Positions 1-8,711 of a DNA stretch of 34,190 nucleotides are shown one piece after another. Below the pieces are notes generated by a model. It saw only the letters and a program-made list of their open reading frames with translations. It had not been told where the DNA came from and did no database searches. Origin of the DNA: Pleurocapsales cyanobacterium LEGE 10410 (GTDB taxonomy: Bacteria; Cyanobacteriota; Cyanobacteriia; Cyanobacteriales; Xenococcaceae); contig JADEXJ010000060.1 in NCBI GenBank assembly GCA_015207195.1, positions 1 to 34,190 of the forward strand, given 5' to 3'. The translations under genes were made by a program, and so were the position numbers. Position 1 is the stretch's first letter. Every line of letters starts with the position of its first letter.

Positions 1-504
1 GGGGGTGAACAAGTAGCTGCGAGCGATGGCGGTATTGCTTGGTCGGCAGACACCACAACTAGCAATAGTCCTTACTTAGTTGACCCTGGTAGTAATCACA
101 CTGCTTTATTTCCCGCCATAGAACCAGGAGCTGAACTGACGGGAGTTCCTGGACAAATCTTCGACACCGAACGCTGGGACGAGGCTGGTGGTTCGTCGAT
201 GCAGTGGGCGTTTGATGTTGCTCAAGCAGGTCTTTATGAAGTCCGACTCTATCTGGGCAACGGTTTCGAGGGGACTAGCAATCCTGGAGAACGGGTGTTT
301 GATGTCGCAGTCGAAGGTGCGGTACCAACTAGCTTTGATGATCTTGACTTATCACAACAGTTCGGACACCTAGTTGGGGGAGTGGTTAGCAGTACGGTAA
401 ATGTTACTGATGGCACTCTTAACCTGGAATTTATTCATGGTGTGCAAAACCCCTTAGTCAACGGCATCGAAATCGTTCAACTAGGTGATGAACCTACAGT
501 TTAA
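1..504 (+). CDS. Malectin-domain protein, 3' part only
   Basis: The reading frame is open from base 1 to a TAA stop at 504, so the gene begins outside the window. The 167 visible codons make almost one complete malectin-like carbohydrate-binding domain. It runs from the AADGG/WSAD segment through GLYEVRLY and RVFDVAVEG to the closing GVQNPLVNGIEIVQL strand. Malectin folds bind oligosaccharides in other proteins; the ligand here is unknown. This copy is of the subtype with ERWD, LGNGFEG and SQQFGHLVGG. It ends in DEPTV, like its two neighbours, without an anchor or sorting motif. A 29-bp gap separates it from the next malectin gene, so the two are probably co-transcribed. Extracellular location is an inference from the domain type. 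Confidence 0.85.
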   Translation, partial: GGEQVAASDGGIAWSADTTTSNSPYLVDPGSNHTALFPAIEPGAELTGVPGQIFDTERWDEAGGSSMQWAFDVAQAGLYEVRLYLGNGFEGTSNPGERVFDVAVEGAVPTSFDDLDLSQQFGHLVGGVVSSTVNVTDGTLNLEFIHGVQNPLVNGIEIVQLGDEPTV

Positions 505-533
505 AAGCAAACCAACTAAAATAAGAATTAATT

Positions 534-1613
534 ATGGCTAATATACTTTATCGAGTTAATGCAGGCGGAGCCGAAGTGGCTGCGGTCGATGGCAGCCTTC
601 CCTGGTCGGCTGACACAGTTGAGACGAATAGTCCCTATTTAGCAGACCCTGGTAGTAACAGTGTAATTTCTTTTCCCCCTGTAGAGCCAGGAGTTACGAC
701 CACGGTAGTTCCAGGACCAATCTTCGATACTTTGCGCTACGATCTAGCTGGGGGTTCGCCAATGCAGTGGGCATTTGCTGTTCCCCAACCAGGTCTTTAT
801 GAAGTCCGACTCTATGGCGGAGAAGGCTTTGTGGGAGCAAGCGCCCCTGGAGGACGGGTGTTTGATGTGGCAGTCGAAGGTGCTGTGCCAACTAGCTTTG
901 ATGACATTGACTACTCGGCTCAGTTTGGATATCAGAATGGGGGAGTGGTTAGCACCATCGCCACGGTCAATGATGGTACCCTTAACCTAGAATTTGGCCA
1001 CGGCGTAGAAAATCCTTTCGTCAGTGGCATCGAGATTGTTCAACTGGATGATACTCCTGAAGAGAATTCAGACATCATACTCTACCGAATCAATGCTGGA
1101 GGTGGTCAAGTGGCTGCGGTCGATGGAGGCATTCCCTGGTCGGCAGACACCACTGAGACCAACAGTCCCTACTTAGTGGATCCTGGTAGCAATAACACTG
1201 CTTCATTCCCCCCTGTAGAACCAGGAGCGCAGCTCACGGGAGTTCCAGGACCAATCTTCGACAGCGAACGCTGGGACAATGTTGGGGGTTCAGAAATGCA
1301 GTGGGCGTTCGATGTTCCTCAAGCAGGTCTGTATGAAGTTCGACTCTATCTGGGCAATGGTTTCGAGGGAACGATCAACCCTGGACAACGAGTATTTGAT
1401 GTGGCGGTTGAAGGTGCGGTACCGATTAGCTTTGATAACATTGACGTATCACAACAGTTTGGGCACCTAGTTGGGGGAGTTGTTAGCAGCACGGTGACCG
1501 TTAATGACGGCATTCTCAACCTAGAATTTATCCATGGAGTGCAAAATCCCTTAGTCAACGCCATCGAGATCGTTCAACTTGCTGACGAACCTATAGTTGA
1601 ACCTATAGTTTAG
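534..1613 (+). CDS. Two-domain malectin protein
   Basis: This 359-residue protein consists of two malectin-like domains, at about residues 2-175 and 182-350, joined by a short acidic linker. The first is the subtype with DTLRYDLAGG, GGEGF and AQFGYQ. The second is the subtype with SERWDN, LGNGFEG and SQQFGHLVGG. Both keep the NAGG/AVDG start, the GLYEVRLY strand and the GIEIVQL-type end. The ATG opens directly into the first beta-strand (MANILYRVNAGG), so there is no N-terminal signal peptide and no membrane segment. If the protein is exported, a signal-less route such as type I secretion would be needed. The tail repeats EPIV twice. The gene follows the partial malectin gene by 29 bp. A carbohydrate-binding role is inferred from the fold only. 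Confidence 0.85.
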   Translation: MANILYRVNAGGAEVAAVDGSLPWSADTVETNSPYLADPGSNSVISFPPVEPGVTTTVVPGPIFDTLRYDLAGGSPMQWAFAVPQPGLYEVRLYGGEGFVGASAPGGRVFDVAVEGAVPTSFDDIDYSAQFGYQNGGVVSTIATVNDGTLNLEFGHGVENPFVSGIEIVQLDDTPEENSDIILYRINAGGGQVAAVDGGIPWSADTTETNSPYLVDPGSNNTASFPPVEPGAQLTGVPGPIFDSERWDNVGGSEMQWAFDVPQAGLYEVRLYLGNGFEGTINPGQRVFDVAVEGAVPISFDNIDVSQQFGHLVGGVVSSTVTVNDGILNLEFIHGVQNPLVNAIEIVQLADEPIVEPIV

Positions 1614-1873
1614 TTTAAATAGCTGGTTTATTTTGGGGAGATGCTGAAGCTAAGGTGGTTTGTCTATCATCTTGTCTACTTAAGGTTGACTGCGGAATGC
1701 GACGTATTTCCTCAAAATGGACGATTAAGCGATCTCGCGAGATACCTCAACGCGGAGCTGATCGGTCACATCCTCCTCTGGTGACTGGTGTAGCGATCGC
1801 AGCCTTTTATCAACGCCAAGGGGTCGCGGTATCTTTGAGAGGCATCGTCGTTTTATTGATCCTTATTATCCCA

Positions 1874-1907
1874 CTTGTCGCTGTAAGCGATCGCTCACAG
1901 CGACAAG
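1874..1907. repeat. Nested palindrome containing HIP1
   Basis: An 11-bp perfect inverted repeat, CTTGTCGCTGT at 1874-1884 and ACAGCGACAAG at 1897-1907, encloses the 10-bp palindrome AGCGATCGCT at 1886-1895. No T-run follows, so it is not a standard intrinsic terminator. Confidence 0.8.
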
Positions 1908-2082
1908 AGTAGCATTAATTTACTTTTAAACATTAACAACAGCATTGATTAATCTTTGTTGTGTCACCAAAGCTTTTATATAGAAGATGGCAAAAATTCT
2001 CTGCACAGGGTCAGAAAACATCCGATTAAACTAAAGTATTTCTGACCAAGAAAAGCCGAGGCGGTTTTTGTATCATGACGTT

Positions 2083-2345
2083 GATTTGTCCTAAAGGATA
2101 CCGCGACTTCCATTCGAGGGCAAGCCGTCAGGGCTGAACCCTAAAGGACAAGCACGAAGTTAGTCCTTGACCGACCCTAAAGGGTACAGCTTTGCATAAG
2201 GGAATCCTTGACGCGAAGCTAACCCTTTAGGGTAGGATAGGGCTTCGCAGACCAAAGAGAATCCCTGTGGGATAAGGAAATACATGCGGCGAACCGTCGC
2301 CTTTGTTTAGGATAGGGTTCCGCATATAGCTCGATGGAGAATATC
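2083..2345. repeat. Compound dispersed repeat array (CCTAAAGG family)
   Basis: CCTAAAGG or its complement CCTTTAGG recurs at about 2089, 2141, 2175 and 2230, in both orientations. Between the copies are related palindromic pieces, including CATTCGAGGGCAAGC at 2111-2125. The same blocks appear at 13051-13125, at 18083-18172 and inside the Uma2 gene near 24735, which marks them as members of one dispersed family. Confidence 0.75.
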
Positions 2346-2958
2346 GTTGCAATGCAATATGTCCTGGCAGATCTTGTAGTCCCGCTAGCTATTTTATTGG
2401 CTACTTGTTTTGACTATTACGATGATTGATGTATCTTTTCCCTTTTCCTTCCAAATGGGATGCTCATGCATTTTTAAGGCAAGCCATAATACTGAAGATT
2501 CTCAATTAAAATACTTATCTTTGTTATTGACATTATTTTATGTCTTTACAATTGTTTGATGCCAGCTTTTAACCTCAACAATTCTTTCTTGATTGTTATA
2601 TCAAAACCACGGTAATACAAAAAGATTATTAAAGTTATGATGAACTCATCAATAAGAATAGATGAGGTGGTAAAAATCAATGTAATGATGTTGTTGTCAG
2701 TACAAGCACTGACGAGTAAAACGATTATCAAAAAAGCTGTTGCCAGCTAGAAAATAGTTGTCGCCGTTGTGCTTAACCGACCTATTTTATTGTTATCGCA
2801 CTGCAATTCTGGACTGCCGATATCTATCTGAAACAAGGTTTACTATCTGTACAAACCAAAATATATCTATTAATAAACCTGGTTTTATCTTAGGGTTGGT
2901 AATTATTGAGGCGCAGTCTAAAAATCAAATCAAGCATCAAATATAACAAGGTTTTATT

Positions 2959-5900
2959 ATGGCTATTAACTTTAATCAAGTTGGTTCTTTCAACGGCGTT
3001 GTTGGAGAAGGACAAGTTCTCAATAACCCTACTTCGCTCCAATTTGGTCCTGACGGTAGATTGTACGTTGCCGAGCAGAACGGAACGATTAATGCTTTTA
3101 CTGTAGAACTACAAAATGGCGAGTATGTCGCGACCGCTCATGAGGAATTAGTTCTGGGCAACGGTGCAGAAGTGGTCAAATCCATTCAAAATCATAACGA
3201 TGACGGCTCTGATAGTAATGATGGCGATCGCCAGGTTACAGGGTTGGTGGTGTCTGGTACTGCTACCAATCCAGTGCTTTACGTCTCTTCCAGCGACCCG
3301 CGTATTGGCGTATTCAACGATCAAAATCTCGATACCAACTCTGGGGTCCTGACTCGGTTGACCTGGAATGGAACTGCATGGGAGGCAGTAGATCTTATTC
3401 GTGGCTTGCCCCGTTCGGAGGAAAATCATTCCGTCAACGGCATGGTACTGAGTGCCGATGGCACTAAACTCTACCTGACGGTTGGCGGTAATACCAATAA
3501 TGGCGCGCCCTCAAACTTTTTTACCTACGCTGGCGAATATGCCCTATCAGGAACAGTTCTGGAAATCGACCTGACAGATCTTAACAGCCGACCCATTCTA
3601 ACTGACCCTGCTGGGGGACAGAATGGCACCGCTCGCCAATATATCTATGACTTGCCGACTCTCGATGACCCCAATATTGAGAACATTACCGATGGCGTCG
3701 GGGAAGATGCTGCGGGAATGGACGAAAACGGACCGTGGGGCGGTAATGATGGTTTGAATATGGCAATTTTGCCCGCGGATGCGCCGATGCGGATTTTTGC
3801 CGATGGTTTGCGAAACCAATACGATATTGTCTTGACCCAAAGCGGGCAATTGTATACGGTGGATAACGGCTCGAACGCTGATTTGGGAGGTAATCCAGTA
3901 GATGCTGGAGGAACTCCAACCGAGCAATCAGGTGCAGGGGAAGCGACCAATACTCCCAATGATGGAGGAACTGGAGACCCCGAACCACTGTTTCTGTTGC
4001 AGGACGGGGGATACTACGGTCATCCAGCACCAGCCCGTGCCAATCAAGATCTTCCCTGGACAGCCTATAACGACAATGGCAATCCCGATGGTTCTCTGTC
4101 AACAAATAGCGTTAATAGCCTGGCAGACTTAGTACCTGAGGGAGTCAATATTGCCGATGGCTACATTATCGACCCTAGCAAGTTTACCGACGACCCCACT
4201 CGTTTAGCTCAAAGCGGTGTTCGCATCGAACGTGACAGCCCAGAGAGTAATTCGATAGCTAATTTAGGCTCTTCCAGTAACGGTTTAGTGGAATACACCA
4301 GTGATGTCTTCGATGGTGCTTTACAGGGGAGTCTGATTGTCACTCAGTTTAACGGCAATGTCACTCTACTCAATCTCAACGATGCTGGTACTGCCTTAGA
4401 ACCTTTGGTCGATCCCACCGAGGGCAATGCGGTGATTGATGAAGATGGAATCTTTCCTCTAATTACAGGTCTATCCAATCCTTTGGATGTGACGACGGGT
4501 GCTGATGGCACTATCTGGATTGCCGAACTGGGTAGCAACCAAATTAAGGTAATTGCACCGACTGGAGAAGCTGCAACATCCAACAACGATTTGGACGAGG
4601 ACGGCATCATCAACGTCAACGACCCCTTTATTCGCGATCAATCCAATGGCGGTTCAGTAGTCTTACTCCCCAATCAAACTCTGCTGTGGGATTTTGATGC
4701 TAACCAGGACAGTAATTTGCCAGGACCAGCTGGCTATGGCGGTGGTTTGACTGGTGTGATGGTCAACGGTACGACTGACTTTGAAGCTTTCTTTCAGGAG
4801 CCTTCAAGTTTGCCTGGTCAAATTATCAATCTCGACAATGTGAAATTCAACACCGCAGCAGGAGGCGGTGCCACAGTAATTGAGTCGGTTTCCAACGGCG
4901 ACCCTTTTACCACTTCTAATAATGGTGAGTATTTATTCCATACGGGGTTAACCATTGCACCAACGGTGGACACCTTCAACATTGAATGGAGTATGTTCAA
5001 TCCAGGAAGTGGGTTCACTGGCTCTTTTCAGCAGATTGGTGGCTATATCGGTACTGGCGACCAGAGTAACTATTTAAAACTAGTAGCGATCAGTAGTGTG
5101 AGTGGTGAATTGCAGGTAGTTCTCGAAAATGATGACGCTGTTACCGCTACCTCATATATCCAAGCAGATGACCTATTTAATTATTCGACTAACGAACAAA
5201 TCTATTTCAATCTAGAGATCGACCCTATAGCGGGAATTGCCACCCCAAGCATCAGTTACGAAACAGGGGATGGTAATATTAGCACCGTGACTGGAGGAAC
5301 CATCGACCTCAATGGCACGAATGTTCTCGAAGCCATTCAAGGTAACTATACCGTCAACGGTCAGAATACTGGTTTGGCTGTGGGTCTGCTCTCATCTAAT
5401 ACCGGTCAGCCAGAAGCTGACACTTTCCAAGCGGTGTTCAATGACATTAAGATTACGGCAACGGGAGATGACTCAGAAACAGTCCTTTACCGAGTCAATG
5501 CAGGAGGTGAACAAGTAGCTGCGGTCGATGGAGGCATTGCCTGGTCAGCAGACACCACAGCTAGCAATAGTCCCTACTTAGCTGACCCTGGTAGTAACTA
5601 TACTGCTCTATTTCCCGCCATCGAACCAGGAGCTGGTGTCTCAGGAGTTCCAGGAGCCATCTTCGACAGCGAACGCTGGGACGAAGCTGGAGGTTCATCG
5701 ATGCAGTGGGCGTTCGATGTTGCCCAACCAGGTCTTTATGAAGTCCGACTCTATCTGGGCAACGGTTTCGATGGGACTAGCAATCCTGGAGAACGGGTGT
5801 TTGATGTGGCAGTCGAAGGTGCGGTGCCAACTAGCTTTGATGACATTGACTTATCACAACAGTTTGGACACCTAGTTGGAGGAGTCATCAGTAGCACGGT

Positions 5901-6546
5901 AAATATTACTGATGGCACTCTTAACCTAGAATTTATCCATGGCGTACAAAATCCTTTAGTCAACGCCATCGAAATCGTTCAGCTGGGTGACGGTACCCCT
6001 CCTGAAGAAAATTCAGACACCATCCTCTACCGCGTCAATGCAGGAGGTGGACAAGTGGCAGCAGTCGATGGAGGCATTGATTGGTCAGCAGACACCACAG
6101 CAAGCAACAGTCCTTACTTAGTTGACCCTGGTAGTAACAACACTGCTTCATTCCCTGCCGTCGAACCAGGGGCGCAAATCACGGGAGTTCCAGGAACCAT
6201 TTTCGATACCCTGCGCTACGACCTAGCTGGTGGATCAGAAATGCAGTGGGCGTTTGATGTTGACCAAGCAGGTCTTTATGAAGTCCGACTCTACAGCGGA
6301 GAAGGCTTTGCCGGAACTAACGACCCTGGGGAACGGGTGTTTGATGTGGCAGTCGAAGGTGATGTCCCAACTAGCTTTGATAACATTGACTTTGCTCAAC
6401 AGTTTGGATATCAGACTGGAGGAGTTGTTAGCAGTACGGTAATGGTTACTGACGGCACTCTCAACCTAGAGTTTATTCATGGTGTAGAAAATCCGATGAT
6501 TAGTGGCATCGAGATTGTTCAACTGGGTGATGATACTAGTGTTTAA
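2959..6546 (+). CDS. Beta-propeller / lectin-like / two-malectin fusion protein
   Basis: This is a 1195-residue modular protein. Residues 1-530 look like a beta-propeller of the sugar (glucose/sorbosone) dehydrogenase type. Evidence is repeated blade motifs such as GPDGRLYVAEQNG, the EENHSVNGM segment near residue 155, and SGQLYTVDNG. Around residues 540-555 is an acidic DLDEDGIINVND loop resembling a calcium-binding thrombospondin type 3 or dockerin-like repeat. Residues 560-835 form a beta-rich region, possibly concanavalin/LamG-like. Two malectin domains follow at about 840-1010 and 1020-1190, in the reverse subtype order to the upstream gene. No signal peptide or membrane segment is visible. 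An AAGG precedes the ATG at a suitable distance. A secreted sugar-binding or sugar-oxidising role is plausible; catalytic activity is not shown. Confidence 0.8.
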   Translation: MAINFNQVGSFNGVVGEGQVLNNPTSLQFGPDGRLYVAEQNGTINAFTVELQNGEYVATAHEELVLGNGAEVVKSIQNHNDDGSDSNDGDRQVTGLVVSGTATNPVLYVSSSDPRIGVFNDQNLDTNSGVLTRLTWNGTAWEAVDLIRGLPRSEENHSVNGMVLSADGTKLYLTVGGNTNNGAPSNFFTYAGEYALSGTVLEIDLTDLNSRPILTDPAGGQNGTARQYIYDLPTLDDPNIENITDGVGEDAAGMDENGPWGGNDGLNMAILPADAPMRIFADGLRNQYDIVLTQSGQLYTVDNGSNADLGGNPVDAGGTPTEQSGAGEATNTPNDGGTGDPEPLFLLQDGGYYGHPAPARANQDLPWTAYNDNGNPDGSLSTNSVNSLADLVPEGVNIADGYIIDPSKFTDDPTRLAQSGVRIERDSPESNSIANLGSSSNGLVEYTSDVFDGALQGSLIVTQFNGNVTLLNLNDAGTALEPLVDPTEGNAVIDEDGIFPLITGLSNPLDVTTGADGTIWIAELGSNQIKVIAPTGEAATSNNDLDEDGIINVNDPFIRDQSNGGSVVLLPNQTLLWDFDANQDSNLPGPAGYGGGLTGVMVNGTTDFEAFFQEPSSLPGQIINLDNVKFNTAAGGGATVIESVSNGDPFTTSNNGEYLFHTGLTIAPTVDTFNIEWSMFNPGSGFTGSFQQIGGYIGTGDQSNYLKLVAISSVSGELQVVLENDDAVTATSYIQADDLFNYSTNEQIYFNLEIDPIAGIATPSISYETGDGNISTVTGGTIDLNGTNVLEAIQGNYTVNGQNTGLAVGLLSSNTGQPEADTFQAVFNDIKITATGDDSETVLYRVNAGGEQVAAVDGGIAWSADTTASNSPYLADPGSNYTALFPAIEPGAGVSGVPGAIFDSERWDEAGGSSMQWAFDVAQPGLYEVRLYLGNGFDGTSNPGERVFDVAVEGAVPTSFDDIDLSQQFGHLVGGVISSTVNITDGTLNLEFIHGVQNPLVNAIEIVQLGDGTPPEENSDTILYRVNAGGGQVAAVDGGIDWSADTTASNSPYLVDPGSNNTASFPAVEPGAQITGVPGTIFDTLRYDLAGGSEMQWAFDVDQAGLYEVRLYSGEGFAGTNDPGERVFDVAVEGDVPTSFDNIDFAQQFGYQTGGVVSSTVMVTDGTLNLEFIHGVENPMISGIEIVQLGDDTSV

Positions 6547-6581
6547 AAGCAAATGAACCAAATATAGAATAAGAATTGATT

Positions 6582-6605
6582 ATGGCTAATATACTTTATC
6601 GGGTC
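6582..6605 (+). pseudogene. Stub of a deleted malectin gene
   Basis: Eight codons reading MANILYRV match the start of the malectin gene at 534. The roughly 40 bases before them, back to the preceding stop codon, also match that gene's upstream segment. After codon 8 the similarity stops abruptly and the sequence becomes unrelated and repeat-rich. This looks like the 5' scar of a lost array member. The 60-codon frame continuing from it is not a plausible protein. Confidence 0.7.
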
Positions 6606-6651
6606 ATACTAAATCCGATTGGTAAAGGTCACGATCGCCGTTCTTTAAGTC

Positions 6652-6736
6652 CCCCAACCCCTATAAGTTTCCCTACAGGGGGACATCAACTGAGCCTCTT
6701 CTTTCAGGAGAGGTTGGGAGAGGTTGGGGATTTTTT
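6652..6736 (+). terminator. Hairpin with T-run after the malectin array
   Basis: CCCCAACC at 6652-6659 pairs with GGTTGGGG at 6722-6729 and is followed by six T. The long loop contains a smaller hairpin with CCTC/GAGG arms. It may terminate plus-strand transcription, or be a dispersed repeat that happens to resemble a terminator. Confidence 0.4.
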
Positions 6737-6782
6737 AAAGGATACGGAAATTAATTAGAACGACTATAAATGTTGACTTAGA

Positions 6783-6815
6783 GGTGTGAGCCGAGTCACA
6801 CCCAAAATCTTTTTA
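6783..6815 (+). terminator. Possible weak intrinsic terminator
   Basis: GGTGTGA at 6783-6789 pairs perfectly with TCACACC at 6796-6802. A T-rich stretch (TCTTTTT) follows only after about seven bases. It is a back-up candidate to the hairpin at 6652-6736, between the malectin array and the convergent glpD gene. Confidence 0.35.
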
Positions 6816-6902
6816 GTCAGTAATTTAAGGAAACAATTACTATGTCCTCTTGAGCCAAACCTTTAGCGATTTTTTGGCGTAAAAATCCACAGATAGCCCA
6901 AA

Positions 6903-8561
6903 CTATAGCTGATAATCGGGGATACAGTTTTGCTCCATAAAAAAGCGATAGTTAGCACAGTCGCGATCGCATTTTTCCTGAGTCCAGCCACAGTATTTTT
7001 GTAATGTTTCGGTGACTACGGGTAACAAATCCAGACCGTAATGACCATTCATGGCTAAGGTAGTACGACGGCGCAAAATATCTACTAAGGTGTGGGCAAA
7101 TTCGCTTTCGACAGCATAAACAATCTGAGCCTTAATATCGAGCAAATCTGGGTTCAAAGGTTGGCTTAGTTCGGGATTCTCCTTAGTTAAGGCTAAAACT
7201 TCCAATGCTTTAGCACCATACATCCAAAATAAATGATCGATGGTGTTAACTGATAAAGTTGACTCGTATTCCGTAATTGCCTGTTGAATACGGCGATCGC
7301 TTGGTAGGATCGAGCCAGGGAGGGGAAGAGTGTCGGTTTGACAGGGTTTTGGCGATCGCTTCATGCGTTTAAAGATCGCATCTACCATTTCTTCACCTAC
7401 GTTGCGATAGGTAGTTAACTTACCTCCAATTAGCGTAAATAAGTTGGCTACTCCTTCCTTGCGGTGGTCAAAAATGATGTGTTTGCGGGTAATGCTGCCT
7501 GGTTTTTTACCTTCAGAGTTGGGTAAGGGGCGTACACCAGAATAGGTAAATTTAATGTCATCCCGTCCTAGTTTAGCGGTAGGAATAATACTGTTAGTTT
7601 CTCTCAACAGATAATCAATTTCATCGTTGTCAGCTTTAATATTATCGAGATCTTTTTTATAGGGTATATCAGTAGTGCCAATGAGATACATACCTAGCCA
7701 GGGGACAATAAAGAAAGGACGACCATCAGATTTTGCCTCAACGTATAGAGTCGAGCCTGGTGCGCCAGGAAACTGACCCACGACAATGTGACTTCCTTTG
7801 GTGCCACCATTTTTCTTGGTCTTACCAATAGGAGATTTATGACCATCTTTGCTGCCTAGTTGACAAACTCGATCAATCCAGGGACCAGCGGTATTGATTA
7901 CCACAGCATTGGAACTACCAGATATAGTAAAGCTTTCTCCCGTGAGCTTATCTTTACAGACAACATCGGTAATGCGGGAGTCTTTGAGCGGTAGTTCGGT
8001 AACCTCGACATAATTTAAGCTTACTGCCCCTGCATTTTGTGCCGAGACAATATTTTCTAGACAAAGACGCTCGGCAAGAGTGACCTGTCCGTCATAATAT
8101 TGAGAACCACCCACCAAGTTTTCGGGATCGACTGAGCGAAATAGCTGTCTAAACTTCTGTTTGGGCAACATTCGATGTATGGGAAGCGTTTTGTCGTAGC
8201 TAAAAATATCGTAAAGAATCATTCCCGCCCAAATCTTCCAATAGGGGCGAGAGCGATCGCGATAGATCGGAATAGTAAGCTGTAGGGGATTAACTAAATG
8301 AGGTGCAGTATGAAGCAAGACCTCTCGCTCTTTTAAAGATTCTCTAACTAAAGGAAATTCAAAATATTCCAAATAGCGCAAACCGCCATGAATTAGCCGA
8401 GTTGACCAGCTAGAACTACCGCTAGCAAAATCATTTTTCTCGACTAAGATTGTTTTTAAACCTCTCAAGGCTGCATCCCTAGCGACACCTGCACCATTGA
8501 TTCCGCCCCCGATAATAATTACGTCGTACTCTGTTCGTTGAATTTGAGCAAAATCTCGCAT
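6903..8561 (-). CDS. glpD: FAD-dependent glycerol-3-phosphate dehydrogenase
   Basis: The enzyme oxidises sn-glycerol 3-phosphate to dihydroxyacetone phosphate and passes electrons to the membrane quinone pool, linking glycerol and lipid turnover to glycolysis. The 552-residue product starts with a Rossmann FAD motif, IIIGGGINGAG, at residues 15-25. This is followed by the family signature blocks SSWSTRLIHGGLRYLEYFEF and HTAPHLVNPLQL. FSGVRPL-type and GGKLTTYR motifs lie in the second half, with a C-terminal helical domain. Length is normal for the family. The gene stands alone on the minus strand, convergent with the malectin array and about 150 bp downstream of priA, which shares its orientation; co-transcription with priA is possible but not shown. 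Confidence 0.95.
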   Translation of the reverse strand: MRDFAQIQRTEYDVIIIGGGINGAGVARDAALRGLKTILVEKNDFASGSSSWSTRLIHGGLRYLEYFEFPLVRESLKEREVLLHTAPHLVNPLQLTIPIYRDRSRPYWKIWAGMILYDIFSYDKTLPIHRMLPKQKFRQLFRSVDPENLVGGSQYYDGQVTLAERLCLENIVSAQNAGAVSLNYVEVTELPLKDSRITDVVCKDKLTGESFTISGSSNAVVINTAGPWIDRVCQLGSKDGHKSPIGKTKKNGGTKGSHIVVGQFPGAPGSTLYVEAKSDGRPFFIVPWLGMYLIGTTDIPYKKDLDNIKADNDEIDYLLRETNSIIPTAKLGRDDIKFTYSGVRPLPNSEGKKPGSITRKHIIFDHRKEGVANLFTLIGGKLTTYRNVGEEMVDAIFKRMKRSPKPCQTDTLPLPGSILPSDRRIQQAITEYESTLSVNTIDHLFWMYGAKALEVLALTKENPELSQPLNPDLLDIKAQIVYAVESEFAHTLVDILRRRTTLAMNGHYGLDLLPVVTETLQKYCGWTQEKCDRDCANYRFFMEQNCIPDYQL

Positions 8562-8711
8562 AACGATGCTTTCTTAATAATTTTCTGGTAGTGATCGATA
8601 TATTTATAACTTAGCGAACCAGGATCATTCTATGGTTGGCAGAAAAACCAGCCCTGCTTCAAGATAACCAAAACCATCTTTTTCTAGTTCTATTTAAAAC
8701 TAATAATATAT

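Larger units (their letters stand above)
1614..2958. other. Repeat-rich gap without a convincing gene
   Basis: About 1.35 kb separates the two malectin genes. Positions 1614-1910 are HIP1-rich and end in a nested palindrome at 1874-1907. Positions 2083-2345 carry a compound array of CCTAAAGG-type repeats. Positions 2400-2950 are AT-rich. Short open frames exist (1655-1912 plus, 2546-2731 minus, 2758-2946 plus), but none has a recognisable domain, a good ribosome binding site or typical coding character. The promoter for the large downstream gene should lie in the last few hundred bases; I see no distinctive box. Confidence 0.6.

Noticed and set aside
1655-1912. 85-codon plus-strand frame after the malectin gene
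   Set aside because: It runs through HIP1 repeats and a palindrome, has no recognisable domain and no ribosome binding site.
2546-2731. 61-codon hydrophobic frame on the minus strand
   Set aside because: It needs a TTG start, lies in AT-rich sequence where hydrophobic frames arise by chance, and matches no family I know.
2758-2946. 62-codon plus-strand frame before the large fusion gene
   Set aside because: No domain or start signal; ends in the leader of the next gene.
6576-6758. 60-codon frame starting with the malectin-like MANILYRV
   Set aside because: Only the first codons are malectin-derived; the rest translates repeats, so it is treated as a gene scar.
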